Shown here: piece after piece, positions 1 through 10,218 of the stretch
How positions within the stretch are numbered: position 1 is the first letter of the stretch
Layout of the letters: each line of letters opens with the position of its first letter
NCBI RefSeq assembly: GCF_030064675.1
Contig: NZ_CP116413.1
Location: forward strand, 6,356,001-6,420,000
DNA: 64,000 nucleotides
Reading direction: 5' to 3'
DNA from: Crossiella sp. CA-258035
Lineage (GTDB): Bacteria > Actinomycetota > Actinomycetes > Mycobacteriales > Pseudonocardiaceae
Notes under the pieces: generated by a model
Seen by the model: the letters and a program-made list of their open reading frames with translations, nothing else
The model's database searches: none
Told to the model about the DNA's origin: nothing
Program-made: the position numbers and the translations under genes

Positions 1-1082
1 TCCACCAGGACCCGGTCGTAGCTCCCCTCGGGCAGGCCGGGGTCGCGGCCGTCGGCGATGTGCACGGTGATGGGCAGGCCGGCGGTGGCCTTGCGGACCA
101 GGTCGGCGCGGTGCGGGGCCTTCTCCACCGCGTCCAGGGTGCCGCCCTGCATGCTGATCAGCGAGGCCAGCATCCCGGCCTTGCCGCCGGGTCCGGCGCA
201 CAGGTCCAGCCAGGTCTCGTCCGGGCCTTCCAGCGGCGCGCGGCTCAGTGCCAGGGCGCACAGCTGGCTGCCCTCGTCCTGCACCGCGGCCAGGCCCTCG
301 CGCAGCGGGTCCAGGTCGCCAGGGTCGCCCGCGCCGGGGTCCAGGTGCACGCCGTAGGGCGAGTAGGGGGCCTCCTCGCCGCCGGTGATGGCGGCCAGCT
401 CCTCGGCGGTGACCTCGCCGGGGCGGGCGGCCAGGTGCACGGCGGGCCGGGCGTCGTCGGCGGCCAGCGCGGCGGCCAGTTCGGCCTTGTCCGGGCCGAG
501 CGCCTCGGCGAAGGCCTGGGCGATCCACTTGGGGTGGGCGTTGGCGAAGGCCAGGTGCCCGATCGGGTCGCTGTCCTCGTCGGGGGCCAGTTCGGCGACC
601 CAGGCCTCCTCGTCCTGCTGGGCGACCCGGCGCAGCACCGCGTTGGCGAAACCGCCCGCGCCGGTGCCCAGCTCCAGGCGGACCAGGTCCACGGTGGAGG
701 CGACCGCGGCGTGCGCGGGGACGCGGGTGCGCAACAGCTGATAGGCGCCCAGCCGCAGCGCGTCCAGTGCGACACCGTCCACCTCGGCCAGTGGCCGGTC
801 GCTGCACGCCTGCAGGACCGCGTCCAGGAGGCCCTGGGCGCGGCAGGCGCCGTAGGTGAGCTCGGTGGCCAGTCCGGCGTCGCGGCCGTGCAGCCGCCGG
901 TCGCGGAGCAGGCCGGGCAGCACGAGGTTGGCGTAGGCGTCGCGTTCGCGGACCGCGGTCAGGGTGTCCAGGGCGGCTTTGCGGGCCGGGTCGGTCTCCG
1001 GCGGACGGCGCGGCCCCGAGCGCCGGCGCGGGGGTCCGCTGCGGTCCGAGCGGGCCTGCCGACGGTTGGGCTGGTGCATCAT
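1..1082 (-). CDS. rsmB: 16S rRNA (cytosine-967-C5) methyltransferase RsmB, C-terminus cut by window edge
   Basis: SAM-dependent methyltransferase that makes m5C967 on 16S rRNA. About 360 codons are visible; the end of the catalytic domain lies beyond base 1. An N-terminal NusB-like RNA-binding domain (about residues 25-155) is followed by the Rossmann methyltransferase domain with the SAM motif [10 protein letters not shown] near residue 290, the signature of the RsmB/Nop2/Sun family. The two catalytic cysteine motifs must lie at or past the edge. The start is the first ATG of ATGATG at 1082, whose ATGA overlaps the fmt stop, so translation is probably coupled to fmt. The first 30 residues are basic and variable. 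Confident call from motif plus def-fmt-rsmB context. Confidence 0.93.
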   Translation of the reverse strand, partial: MMHQPNRRQARSDRSGPPRRRSGPRRPPETDPARKAALDTLTAVRERDAYANLVLPGLLRDRRLHGRDAGLATELTYGACRAQGLLDAVLQACSDRPLAEVDGVALDALRLGAYQLLRTRVPAHAAVASTVDLVRLELGTGAGGFANAVLRRVAQQDEEAWVAELAPDEDSDPIGHLAFANAHPKWIAQAFAEALGPDKAELAAALAADDARPAVHLAARPGEVTAEELAAITGGEEAPYSPYGVHLDPGAGDPGDLDPLREGLAAVQDEGSQLCALALSRAPLEGPDETWLDLCAGPGGKAGMLASLISMQGGTLDAVEKAPHRADLVRKATAGLPITVHIADGRDPGLPEGSYDRVLV

Positions 1083-2005
1083 CCGAGCCGTTCTCCCTGT
1101 TCCGGCCGCACGCCCCGAGCCCAGTCGGTGGCGGCCATCCGTTTCTTGCCCTGGGCCTGGACCTCGCCGAGGGCGAGTGGTCCGGTCGCGGTGCCGACGA
1201 GCACCCTGCGTTTCTCCACCCGCAGCTCGCCGGGCGGCAGCGCCTCGGCCTCCACCGGGGTGAGCGGTCCGAGTTTGAGGCGTTCGCCGCGGAACTCCGC
1301 CCAGGCCCCCGGTTCCGGGGTGACCGAGCGGACCAGCCGGTCCACCGCGGCGGCGGGCTGGGTGAAGTCGGCCTTGGCGTCCTCCACGGTGACCTTGCCC
1401 GCGTAGGTGACGCCCTCCGCCGGCTGCGGCCGGGCCTCCAGGGTGCCGTCCTCGATGCCGTCCATGGTCGCGACGAGCAGCCGCGCGCCGGAGATGGACA
1501 GGCGGTCCAGCAGCTCACCGGCGGTGTCGCGGTCCTGGACGGTCTCGGTGACCACGCCGAAGACGGGTCCGGCGTCGAGGGGTTTGACGATCCGGAAGGC
1601 GCTGGCCCCGGTGACCTCGTCACCGGCCTTGATCGCGGCCTGCACCGGAGCCGCGCCGCGCCAGGCAGGCAGCAGCGAGAAGTGCAGGTTCACCCAGCCG
1701 TGTCTGGGGATGTCCAGGGTGCGCTGGGGCAGCAGCGCCCCGTAGGCGACCACCGGGCAGCAGTCGGGGTCGAGCTCGCGCAGCCGCGCCAGGAACTGCT
1801 CATCCCCGGCTTTCTCCGGGGTGAGCACCTCGATGCCGTGCTCGTCGGCCAGCGCGCCGACCGGGGAGCGGTGCAGGGTGCGGCCGCGACCGGCGGGCGC
1901 GTCGGGGCGGGTGACCACGGCCACCACCTCGTGCCGCGGCGAGTCGATCAGGGCGCGCAGGGAGGGCAGCGCCACCTCGGGCGTGCCGGCGAAGACCAGG
2001 CGCAT
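1079..2005 (-). CDS. fmt: methionyl-tRNA formyltransferase
   Basis: Formylates Met-tRNA(fMet) with 10-formyl-tetrahydrofolate before initiation. The 308 residues match normal length. The N-terminal formyltransferase domain starts [16 protein letters not shown] and carries the active-site segment [15 protein letters not shown] (Asn and His of the catalytic N-H-D set) around residue 105. The C-terminal OB-fold tRNA-binding domain covers roughly residues 205-305. It lies 1 base after the def stop and overlaps rsmB by 4 bases, so def-fmt-rsmB reads as one operon for start-site processing of proteins and rRNA modification. Confidence 0.97.
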   Translation of the reverse strand: MRLVFAGTPEVALPSLRALIDSPRHEVVAVVTRPDAPAGRGRTLHRSPVGALADEHGIEVLTPEKAGDEQFLARLRELDPDCCPVVAYGALLPQRTLDIPRHGWVNLHFSLLPAWRGAAPVQAAIKAGDEVTGASAFRIVKPLDAGPVFGVVTETVQDRDTAGELLDRLSISGARLLVATMDGIEDGTLEARPQPAEGVTYAGKVTVEDAKADFTQPAAAVDRLVRSVTPEPGAWAEFRGERLKLGPLTPVEAEALPPGELRVEKRRVLVGTATGPLALGEVQAQGKKRMAATDWARGVRPEQGERLG

Positions 2006-2006
2006 G

Positions 2007-2561
2007 TCAGCGACCCCCGCCGAAGAGCGGGTGCGGGCTCTGCTTGATCACCGGGGCGGCGGTGTCCTGGCCGAACCAGCCGGACTCGCGGATCTGCCTG
2101 AGCGCGAGCTTGCGGGTCTCGGCGTCCAGCCGGTCCACGAACAGCACCCCGTCCAGGTGGTCGGTCTCGTGCTGGATGCAGCGGGCCAGCAGGTTCGAGC
2201 CCTCGACCTCGACGGGTTCGCCGTGCATGTTCCAGCCCTTGGCGACCACGTGCAGGTGGCGGCGGCAGTCCCAGCGCAGGCCGGGGATGGACAGGCAGCC
2301 CTCGGGGCCGTCCTGCTCCTGTTCGCCGACCACGTCGAAAGTGGGGTTGATCAGGTGCCCGGCGAAGCCGTCGCAGTGGTAGGTGAACACGCGGAGCCCG
2401 ACCCCGATCTGCGGCGCGGCGAGCCCGGCCCCGCCCTGGCCCTCCATGGTGTCCCACAGGTCCTTGACCAGGTGGCGCAGCTCGGCGTCGAAGTCGACGA
2501 CCTCGGTGGCGGGGGTCCGCAGCACCGGGTCCCCGAATAGCCTGATCGGCTGGACTGTCAC
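2007..2561 (-). CDS. def: peptide deformylase
   Basis: Metalloenzyme that removes the formyl group from nascent N-termini. All three family motifs are present in order: [18 protein letters not shown] (metal Cys) and the metal-binding HETDH within [11 protein letters not shown] chose GTG 2561 (184 aa) because AAGGGAG sits about 6 bases upstream and the conserved sequence begins at once with [16 protein letters not shown]. The open frame continues to 2786, but that extension would run through the divergent sigma-factor gene and lacks family similarity. First gene of the def-fmt-rsmB operon. Confidence 0.95.
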   Translation of the reverse strand: MTVQPIRLFGDPVLRTPATEVVDFDAELRHLVKDLWDTMEGQGGAGLAAPQIGVGLRVFTYHCDGFAGHLINPTFDVVGEQEQDGPEGCLSIPGLRWDCRRHLHVVAKGWNMHGEPVEVEGSNLLARCIQHETDHLDGVLFVDRLDAETRKLALRQIRESGWFGQDTAAPVIKQSPHPLFGGGR

Positions 2562-2682
2562 ACGGCTCCCTTCAGGGCGGTTCGGACTGGTCGAGTCTAG
2601 AGGTTGAAAATAATCCGCAACGTTGGACGCCGAGCGGTCACTTACCCATGTGACGGCGTTCGTGAGACAGAACTGGGGTGCG
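2562..2682. promoter_or_regulatory. divergent promoter region, def / sigma factor
   Basis: This 121-bp gap holds the promoters of two divergent genes. It has an unusually A/T-rich patch (gaaaataat near 2607). On the minus strand TTGCGG followed after 15 bases by TAGACT is a possible -35/-10 pair for def, with a spacer shorter than the usual 17-18. No clear -35/-10 was recognised for the sigma gene. Confidence 0.4.
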
Positions 2683-3285
2683 ATGGTCTTGGCCCAACCT
2701 GTCGGCCAACCTGAGCCGGTTCCGCGAGCTGACGGACACGATGACGATCGGGTCCTGTGGCAGCGCGCGGCGGCTGATGACCGCAACGCCTTCGGTGAGC
2801 TGTTCGAGCGGCACGCCGAGGCGGTGTGGAACCACGCCTACCGGCTGACCGGTTCCTGGTCCGCGGCCGAGGACCTGACCTCCACGACGTTCCTGACCGC
2901 CTGGCGCAAGCGGGCGGAGCTCACCCTGGTCCGCGAGTCGGCGCTGCCCTGGCTGTACACGGTGGCGGGCAACCTGGCCCGCACCGAGTTCCGCCGGGCC
3001 GGGCGGTTCCGGCGGGCGCTGTCCCGGATGCCGCACCTGCACGTGGTGCGCGACCACGCCGAGGACGTGGTGGACCAGGTCGACGGCGACCGGCGACTGC
3101 GCAGGGTCCTGGCCGCGGTGGGTGAGCTGCCCAGGGCCGAACGTGAGGCCGTGCAGCTGTGCCTGCTCGGCGAGCTGTCCATCGCCGAGGCCGCCGAGGC
3201 CCTGGGGGTGGCCGAGGTGAGTGTGCGTTCCCGGATATCCCGTGCCCGCAGCCGGCTGCGTGGCCTGCTGGAGGAGGAGCTGTGA
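2683..3285 (+). CDS. ECF-type RNA polymerase sigma factor
   Basis: Sigma-70 family factor of extracytoplasmic-function size. Region 2 covers about residues 25-95 (AFGELFERHAEAVWNHAYRL, then SAAEDLTSTTFLTAW, typical of 2.1-2.2). Region 4 with its helix-turn-helix covers about 130-200 (ELSIAEAAEALGVAEVSVRS). No region 1 or 3 is seen. ATG 2683 gives 200 aa; in-frame TTG 2623 would add 20 unconserved residues and is less likely. The TGA stop overlaps the next gene's ATG by 1 base, a typical sigma/anti-sigma arrangement. The regulon is not predictable from sequence. Confidence 0.88.
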   Translation: MVLAQPVGQPEPVPRADGHDDDRVLWQRAAADDRNAFGELFERHAEAVWNHAYRLTGSWSAAEDLTSTTFLTAWRKRAELTLVRESALPWLYTVAGNLARTEFRRAGRFRRALSRMPHLHVVRDHAEDVVDQVDGDRRLRRVLAAVGELPRAEREAVQLCLLGELSIAEAAEALGVAEVSVRSRISRARSRLRGLLEEEL

Positions 3286-4643
3286 TGGACGACAAGTTCG
3301 AGCTGCCTCCGCGGCGGGAGCTGCCGGAGGACATCAAGGACCGGATGCGCGCCACGGTGCGGATGCGGATGGACGACCCGCAGTTCGAGCCGGAGGGCAG
3401 GGGCCGCCGGTTCCTGGCCGCCGCGGCGGCGATCCTGGTGGTCGCGGTGGGCGCGGCCGTGGTGGTGCAGTCGGTGCAGGACGACCACGCCGCCAACGAC
3501 GCGAAGGAGACCACCACCTCGCCGAACCCGACCGAGGGGTTCCAGAGCGGCAACCAGGCCATGGCGGACCGCTCCCTGGTGGACCGCTGCTGGCGGGCCG
3601 CGATGGCCAGCCCGCAGGCCGAGCGCTATCCCAAGCGCCGCGAGGAGTGGATGGGCGGGCGGCAGATGAACTGGGGCCAAGTGCGGCAGATCGGGCTCCG
3701 GCTCGGCCAGCAGGTCGCCGCCTGCGAGCTCAGCGAGACCACGGTGTGGCTCTCCGAGCCGCAGACGCCGCTGGCCCCGGACGACCCGACGCCGATCCGG
3801 CTGATGATGCTCACCCCCAACGGCGGTTCGGCGGTGAACGTGCGCGACGGGGTCGGCAAGACCGTCGTGGGAGTGGACCAGTCCGCGCGGGGCGGCACGG
3901 TGGCCGCCCTGGAGCCCTTCGACGTGTTCTACGGGGTGCGGGTCGGCGAGCCGCGGCAGCTGCCCGGCGGCGCGAAGGTGCACGTGGGCACGCAGAAGCC
4001 TGGGGAGCAGTACAGGTTCAACGACGTGGAGTACCCGAACCCGCAGGGACCGCTGGTCACCGTGCTGGACCGGCCGCTGCCGCCCGCCGAGCGCACCTCG
4101 GTGGCCGGGAAGAAGCTGGCCGAGTGCATCACGAACGAGCGGACCAAGCACTTCAGACCGCTGGTCGACGCGGAGCTGCTGGTTCCCGGCGCGTACACCG
4201 AGTACCAGGGCGCGGCTGGTAAGAAGCAGTGGGCGGTCACGGCCCGGTACAAGGACCACATCACCACGTGCGCCTGGAACAGCCGGACCGGGGACTACCG
4301 GATGGGCATCAACTTCGCCTTCGGCGTGCCGGAGGACACCGTCAACCAGGTTGTCAGCTATTCCGGACAGCTCCCCGTCGACCCGGGCAAGCGGCCCGCC
4401 GACGACGGCTCGGACGAGCGGCACGCCGGTTTCACCGGAGCGGTGTCGGAGCAGGTGGCGGAGCTGAGCATGACCCTGCACAACGGCACGCCCCTGCGGG
4501 TCACGCTCAAGAACGGCACCTTCATCGCCCAGCTGACCGGCGCGCCGGTCACCTCGCAGGAGCTGGACGTGCCTCGGGCCACCTACGTGGCCAAGGACGC
4601 GACCGGCAAGGTCATCGGCTCGGGACGGCTGTACCCGGAGTAG
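3285..4643 (+). CDS. single-pass membrane protein, putative partner/anti-sigma of the ECF factor
   Basis: A 452-aa protein with a short charged N-terminus (about 40 aa), one strongly hydrophobic segment around residues 43-62 (AAAAAILVVAVGAAVVVQ), and a large extracytoplasmic domain of about 390 aa with no motif I recognise. The domain has scattered Cys and Trp residues and ends in a beta-rich stretch (TPLRVTLKNGTFIAQL). It is translationally coupled to the sigma gene (TGATG). Topology and position fit a membrane-bound regulator holding the sigma factor. However, the cytoplasmic tail lacks the HxxxCxxC zinc anti-sigma motif, so the role is inferred. GTG 3282 is an alternative start. Confidence 0.6.
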   Translation: MDDKFELPPRRELPEDIKDRMRATVRMRMDDPQFEPEGRGRRFLAAAAAILVVAVGAAVVVQSVQDDHAANDAKETTTSPNPTEGFQSGNQAMADRSLVDRCWRAAMASPQAERYPKRREEWMGGRQMNWGQVRQIGLRLGQQVAACELSETTVWLSEPQTPLAPDDPTPIRLMMLTPNGGSAVNVRDGVGKTVVGVDQSARGGTVAALEPFDVFYGVRVGEPRQLPGGAKVHVGTQKPGEQYRFNDVEYPNPQGPLVTVLDRPLPPAERTSVAGKKLAECITNERTKHFRPLVDAELLVPGAYTEYQGAAGKKQWAVTARYKDHITTCAWNSRTGDYRMGINFAFGVPEDTVNQVVSYSGQLPVDPGKRPADDGSDERHAGFTGAVSEQVAELSMTLHNGTPLRVTLKNGTFIAQLTGAPVTSQELDVPRATYVAKDATGKVIGSGRLYPE

Positions 4644-4647
4644 CGGC

Positions 4648-6654
4648 TCAGAGCAGTTCGAGTGGATCGAGCCGGACCCGGACCAGGTCCGGCTCTTTTC
4701 GCGCGGTGCGCGCGGCCACCGCGTCGTGCAGGGCGGCCGAGAGGGCCCGGCCGTCGGTGCGCGGGGTGCGGATGAGCGCGCGTTCGCGTTCCTCCTCCTG
4801 GCCCCGGGTCTCCAGGGGCACCGGGCCGAGGATCTGCGCGCTGGGCGGCAGGACCAGGCCGTCGAGGAAGTCGTTGACCGCGGCGGGGGTGCCGTCCACG
4901 GTGGCGATGCGCACCGCGGGCGGGAAGCTGAGCTCGGTGCGCGCGTCCAGCTCGGTCTCGGCGTGCCAGACCGGGTCCCAGCGGACCAGGGCCTGCACCA
5001 CGGGCAGGCTGGAGTCGGCGATGACCACCACCCGGCCGCCCTCGGCGGAGCCGCGGACCAGTGCGGCGGCGGTGAGCCAGCGGCGCAGCGCCTCCTCGGT
5101 GGCGCGCAGGTCGGCCCGGGCCAGCATCGCCCAGCCGTCCAGCAGCAGCGCGGCCCCGTAGCCGCCTTCGACGTAGGGTTCCGCGCCGGGGGTGGCCACC
5201 ACCAGCGCGGGCTTGGCCGGAACCTCGGCGAGCACCTCTTCAGCCCCGGAGGTGCGCACCGGGAACCCGGGGAAGGCTCGCCCGAGCTCTTCAGCGGTGC
5301 GCTTGGCCCCCACCACCACGAACCGCAGCCGCCGCGAGCCGCAGGCCGGGCAGGAGAACCCGGCCTCGGTCGCCCCGCACCACCGGCAGGCGGCCGGCCG
5401 CGGCACATCCCCGCCCCCCGCGGGCAGCGCCAACGGCCCTGAGCAGCGACGACAGCGGGCGGGCGCCCGGCAGCCGCCGCAGGCCAGCGCGGGCACGTAA
5501 CCACGCCGAGGCACCTGCACCAGCACCGGCGCACCGGCGGCCAGCGCGCCACGGGCGGCCTCGAAGGCCACCGAGGGCAGCCGCGCGGCCCTGGCGGCGG
5601 CGTCCCTGGCCTCCTGGCGGTCGTCCTCGCCGATGGAGGTGACCCTGGGCGCGGCGGCGCGCAGGTGCTCGCGGGCGGCGACGATCTCGTGCGCCCACCC
5701 GGTGCGCACCAGCAGCGCGGCCTCCGCGGTCCTGGCGAACCCGGCGACCAGCAGCGCCGCCCCGGTGGCGTGCGCGCGCAGCATCAGCACATCGCGGGTG
5801 TGCGGGTAGGGCGAACGCTGGTCGGCATGCAGGTCGTCCCCGTCGTCCCAGACCACCAGCAGCCCGGGGTCGGCCACCGGCGCGAACGCCGCCGCCCTGG
5901 TGCCCACCACGACCTTGACCGCCCCGCGCCGCACCGCCAGCCACCGCTTGTACCGCTCGGCGGGCCCGAGCTCGGCGGCCAGCGCCACCACCCCCGCCTC
6001 GCCCAGCACCCGCACACAGGCCGCGTGCACTCTCGTCAGGTCGCGGTGATCGGGCACCACCAGCACCGCCCCCCGCCCAGCCGCGGCCACCTGCGCCGCC
6101 GCCTCGGCCAGCCGCGCCGGCCAGTCCTCCCCCGGCAATGCCTGCCACACCGCGTGCGCCGGCCGGTTCCCGCGCAAGGCTTCCAGGAACGCCCCACCCC
6201 GGGGATAGCGCGCCCACCCGGCCGGGTCCGGCGGCTCGGGCAGCGGCGCGGGTTCGCGCGGCGGGGCGGCCTCGGCCTTGGCGTGCCGGGGCGGGATGGC
6301 CAGCCGCAGCACGTCGATCAGGGTGCCCGCGTACCGGTCGGCCACCGCGCGGGCCAGCGAGAGGATCTCCGGGGAGAGCACGGGTTCGGCGGAGAGCACC
6401 CGGTCCAGGTAGGCGAGCTTGCCCTTGTGCCCGGACTCGGCGACCCGCTCCAGCAGGTACCCGTCCACCAACTGCCCGGCGAACCGCACCCGCACCCGGC
6501 ACCCGGGCACCGCGTCCTCGGCGTACTTGTCCGGCACCAGGTAGTCGAATGGCCGGTCCAGGTGCGCGAGCGGGACGTCCACGCAGATCCGCGCCACCGG
6601 TTCGATGGCGGCGGGCTGCTGTTCCCCACGTCGGTACGCGCCTGGTTTGGCCAC
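4648..6654 (-). CDS. priA: PriA-type primosomal protein N', helicase-degenerate
   Basis: Actinobacterial PriA homologue of 668 aa. The N-terminal 3'-DNA-binding domain (about residues 15-115, with DRPFDYLVPDKYAE) and the zinc-binding segment with paired cysteines (CGGCRAPARCRRC, then CRWCGATEAGFSCPACGS, about residues 395-445) are intact. The Walker A position reads LPGEDW and the DEAH position reads DDGDDLHADQ, so ATP-driven unwinding is not expected. Loss of these motifs is known for actinobacterial PriA, which probably keeps only a replisome-loading role. GTG start at 6654, with AGGTAGG just upstream. It converges on the membrane-protein gene with a 4-base gap. Confidence 0.9.
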   Translation of the reverse strand: MAKPGAYRRGEQQPAAIEPVARICVDVPLAHLDRPFDYLVPDKYAEDAVPGCRVRVRFAGQLVDGYLLERVAESGHKGKLAYLDRVLSAEPVLSPEILSLARAVADRYAGTLIDVLRLAIPPRHAKAEAAPPREPAPLPEPPDPAGWARYPRGGAFLEALRGNRPAHAVWQALPGEDWPARLAEAAAQVAAAGRGAVLVVPDHRDLTRVHAACVRVLGEAGVVALAAELGPAERYKRWLAVRRGAVKVVVGTRAAAFAPVADPGLLVVWDDGDDLHADQRSPYPHTRDVLMLRAHATGAALLVAGFARTAEAALLVRTGWAHEIVAAREHLRAAAPRVTSIGEDDRQEARDAAARAARLPSVAFEAARGALAAGAPVLVQVPRRGYVPALACGGCRAPARCRRCSGPLALPAGGGDVPRPAACRWCGATEAGFSCPACGSRRLRFVVVGAKRTAEELGRAFPGFPVRTSGAEEVLAEVPAKPALVVATPGAEPYVEGGYGAALLLDGWAMLARADLRATEEALRRWLTAAALVRGSAEGGRVVVIADSSLPVVQALVRWDPVWHAETELDARTELSFPPAVRIATVDGTPAAVNDFLDGLVLPPSAQILGPVPLETRGQEEERERALIRTPRTDGRALSAALHDAVAARTARKEPDLVRVRLDPLELL

Positions 6655-6729
6655 CTACCTGGTCTATCAGACGCGCGGGGCTGGACCGGCATCGCCCGCC
6701 CAAGATCCCCTGCCCGCGTCACCCGCGGA

Positions 6730-7095
6730 TCACATGGGCAGGCGGCGAACCCGAATCCGGCCGTTGCCAATCGACACGACCGCCCCGGCGAGCAGGTCTT
6801 CTTGCACCGCAGGCAGATTCGCCACCAGCAGCCCGCCCTGTTCCTGCGGGGTGCGGTGGTCGGCGGACCGCAGCAGGACCAGCGACGGCGACTTGAGTCC
6901 GGCGACGGCGAGCATGACGGTGAAGTCGGTGTCCGCCGAGACGATCACCAGTCCGTGGTCGATCGCGAAGTCGAGGATCTCCTGGTCGCTCGCAGCGAGC
7001 ATGCCGTGGTCGCGCACGTGGGTCGCGGTGTGCCCGGCCTGCCCAAGCCAGGTGGCGATCTTCGGCGAGAGGTTCGCGTCGACGAGGAAGTTCAT
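6730..7095 (-). CDS. DUF5615 PIN-like protein, putative toxin
   Basis: Small 121-aa PIN-fold-like protein of the DUF5615/Mut7-C type. The N-terminus MNFLVDANLSPKIATWL holds the first acidic residue, and VIVSADTDFTVML carries the SxDxDF signature of the acidic active site. These proteins pair with DUF433 proteins and are classed as putative toxin-antitoxin modules; RNase activity is predicted from PIN-like residues, not shown. Its ATG overlaps the DUF433 stop by 4 bases (ATGA). The pair separates metK from priA. Confidence 0.82.
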   Translation of the reverse strand: MNFLVDANLSPKIATWLGQAGHTATHVRDHGMLAASDQEILDFAIDHGLVIVSADTDFTVMLAVAGLKSPSLVLLRSADHRTPQEQGGLLVANLPAVQEDLLAGAVVSIGNGRIRVRRLPM

Positions 7096-7322
7096 GCGGA
7101 TTCAGCGAGCGGGAGTTCACGCTCCGCGACCGCGACCGCGGCGAACTCCAAGGCGGCCAGCACATCCGCGACTTCCAGGTACGGATAGTCATCGATCACT
7201 TGCTCGATGTTACGGCCAGCCGCGAGTTGGCCGAGCACCGCCGCCACTGTCATCCGGGTCTCCCGGATGCACGGGTACCCGTTCATGCGGGACGGGTCGA
7301 TGGTGATGCGCTCGAAAGCCAC
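7092..7322 (-). CDS. DUF433 domain protein, putative antitoxin
   Basis: A 76-aa DUF433 protein with the family's opening pattern (ITIDPSRMNGYPCIRETRMTV) and a small helical domain ending ALEFAAVAVAERE. DUF433 members are considered DNA-binding antitoxin-like partners of DUF5615 proteins. GTG start at 7322. A 14-bp palindrome lies 27 bases upstream and a 42-bp palindrome beyond that; both share a GCATGC core and could be autoregulatory operators. Confidence 0.85.
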   Translation of the reverse strand: MAFERITIDPSRMNGYPCIRETRMTVAAVLGQLAAGRNIEQVIDDYPYLEVADVLAALEFAAVAVAERELPLAESA

Positions 7323-7348
7323 ACCCCGAGTCTAGCTCGCGTGCAAGT

Positions 7349-7362
7349 TTGCATGCATGCAA
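7349..7362. promoter_or_regulatory. 14-bp perfect palindrome before the DUF433/DUF5615 pair, candidate operator
   Basis: TTGCATGCATGCAA reads the same on both strands and sits 27 bases upstream of the DUF433 start. Its GCATGCATGC core recurs at the centre of the neighbouring 42-bp palindrome. Position suggests an operator for autoregulation; this is inference. Confidence 0.5.
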
Positions 7363-7364
7363 GC

Positions 7365-7406
7365 AAGCCCCCTGTCGCATGCATGCATGCATGCGACAGG
7401 GGGCTT
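7365..7406 (-). terminator. 42-bp perfect palindrome after metK
   Basis: The arms 7365-7385 and 7386-7406 are exact reverse complements with no spacer (outer arm AAGCCCCCTGTCGC, centre GCATGCATGCATGC). In RNA this is a long hairpin 16 bases past the metK stop, so it probably ends metK transcription. There is no U-run after it, as is common in actinomycetes. Because the centre repeats the GCATGC motif of the adjacent candidate operator, it may also be a protein-binding site. Confidence 0.75.
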
Positions 7407-7422
7407 CAGCGTTCGGTCAGGC

Positions 7423-8619
<1,197 letters not shown>

Positions 8620-8683
8620 GGTTCTCCCCTGGAGACAAGTTAGGTATGGCTAAGTAGCTTAGTGGGGGTGCCTAGAGCATGGC

Positions 8684-9934
8684 TCACAGGCGGGCAGAGC
8701 CGGAAAGCCGCGCGATCGCGTCCCACACTGTGGACGCGAACCGGGCTTTCGAGCCCTGTGGGATGGGCGCCTCTGCGCCGTCTGCCGTGAGCAGCCATCC
8801 CTGGTTGTGCTCGACCTCGAAGGCCTTGCCGTCGCCCACCGCGTTGACGACCAGCAGGTCGCAACCCTTGCGGGCGAGCTTCGCTCGTGCGTGGTCCAGC
8901 ACATCGCCGCCTGGATCTCCAGTCTCCGCGGCGAACCCGACGACCAGTTGCCCCGGGCGTCGTCCCTTGACCAGCTCCACCAGGATGTCAGGGTTTCGCC
9001 GGAGTTCAAGCGGGTGTGGCTCGGAACCTTCGGTTTTCTTAATTTTGTGATCCACGAACTCTGCCGGTCGGAAGTCGGCGACGGCGGCGGCCATGACCAC
9101 CACGTCTGCCTGCTCGGCGGCCTCGAGCATGGCCGCGCGCAGCTGCTCGGCGGTGCTCGCGGAGACCATGGTCACGCCGGCGGGGTCGCTGAGCGCGCCG
9201 CCGGTGACGGTGGAGACGAGGGTCACCTGCGCGCCGCGCTGGGCGGCGACCCTGGCCAGCGCGTAGCCCTGTTTGCCGGAGGACCGGTTGGTCAGGTACC
9301 GCACCGGGTCCAGGGGCTCGCGGGTGCCGCCGGCGGAGATGGCCACCCGCACGCCGGTGAGGTCGCGGGGCAGCGCGTCGGGGCGCTCCAGCAGCAGGGT
9401 GGCCAGCGCGACGATCTCGCTGGGCTCGGGCAGCCGGCCCTTGCCGGTGTCCTTGCCGGTCAGCCGCCCCGCGGCGGGTTCGGCGACGATCACGCCCCGG
9501 GAGCGCAGGGTGGCCACGTTGGCCTGGGTGGCCGGGTGCTCCCACATCTCGGTGTGCATGGCCGGGACCATCAGCACCGGGCAGCGCGCGGTGAGCAGCG
9601 TGCCGGTGAGCAGGTCGTCGGCCATGCCCGCGGCGGCCTTGGCCATCAGGTCGGCGGTGGCGGGGGCGATGACGACCAGGTCGGCGCTCTGCCCGATGCG
9701 CACGTGCGGGACCTCGGGCACGTCGCTGAACACGCCGGTGGCCACTGGCTGGCCGGACAATGCTTCAAAAGTGGCGGCGCCGACGAAGCGGAGAGCCGCC
9801 TCGGTCGGCACCACGCGCACCGCGTGGCCGGACTCGGTCAGCCTGCGCAGGACCTCGCAGGCCTTGTAGGCGGCGATCCCGCCGCCCACGCCGAGCACGA
9901 CCCGCGGCCGGTGCTCTGCTGGGGTGGAACTCAC
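8684..9934 (-). CDS. coaBC: bifunctional phosphopantothenoylcysteine decarboxylase / phosphopantothenate-cysteine ligase
   Basis: Two-domain coenzyme A biosynthesis enzyme of 416 aa. The flavin-dependent CoaC domain (residues 1-185) shows GGIAAYK, the active-site His in VPHVRIG and the substrate loop PAMHTEMW. The CoaB domain (about 190-416) shows [19 protein letters not shown] and the catalytic-lysine segment DHKIKK. GTG start at 9934 overlaps the rpoZ stop (GTGA), giving tight coupling. Confidence 0.97.
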   Translation of the reverse strand: MSSTPAEHRPRVVLGVGGGIAAYKACEVLRRLTESGHAVRVVPTEAALRFVGAATFEALSGQPVATGVFSDVPEVPHVRIGQSADLVVIAPATADLMAKAAAGMADDLLTGTLLTARCPVLMVPAMHTEMWEHPATQANVATLRSRGVIVAEPAAGRLTGKDTGKGRLPEPSEIVALATLLLERPDALPRDLTGVRVAISAGGTREPLDPVRYLTNRSSGKQGYALARVAAQRGAQVTLVSTVTGGALSDPAGVTMVSASTAEQLRAAMLEAAEQADVVVMAAAVADFRPAEFVDHKIKKTEGSEPHPLELRRNPDILVELVKGRRPGQLVVGFAAETGDPGGDVLDHARAKLARKGCDLLVVNAVGDGKAFEVEHNQGWLLTADGAEAPIPQGSKARFASTVWDAIARLSGSARL

Positions 9935-10218
9935 TCGCCTTCGGTGTGTTCGAGCACACCGGCGTGGATCTCGCGCATGGCGATGGACAGCGGCTTCTCC
10001 CGCGCGCCCGGCTCCACCAGCGGTCCGACGTACTCCAGCAGGCCCTCGCCGAGCTGCGCGTAGTAGTCGTTGATCTGGCGGGCCCGCTTCGCGGCGTAGA
10101 TCACCAGCGCGTACTTCGAGCTGACCTTCTCGAGCAGGTCGTCGATCGGCGGGTTGGTGATGCCCAGCGGGGTGTTGGCCGGTTCGGCCAGCACACCCAG
10201 CTCAGTGGGGATGCTCAC
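9931..10218 (-). CDS. rpoZ: RNA polymerase omega subunit
   Basis: Small RNAP subunit that aids core assembly. Core motif [20 protein letters not shown] followed by [13 protein letters not shown] is characteristic. GTG 10218 (95 aa) is preferred over ATG 10224: AGGAG lies 7 bases before the GTG but only 1 base before the ATG, and the GTG overlaps the gmk stop by exactly 4 bases like its neighbours. Part of the mihF-gmk-rpoZ-coaBC chain. Confidence 0.95.
   Translation of the reverse strand: MSIPTELGVLAEPANTPLGITNPPIDDLLEKVSSKYALVIYAAKRARQINDYYAQLGEGLLEYVGPLVEPGAREKPLSIAMREIHAGVLEHTEGE

Noticed and set aside
2838-5552. Minus-strand 904-codon frame opposite the membrane protein and sigma gene
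   Set aside because: Antisense frame in high-GC DNA; composition is Arg/Pro/Ala-rich and crosses priA in another frame and two real plus-strand genes.
8640-8672. IdeR/DtxR-like iron box between coaBC and metK
   Set aside because: TTAGGTATGGCTAA resembles part of the consensus, but only about 12 of 19 positions fit and iron control of metK is not expected.
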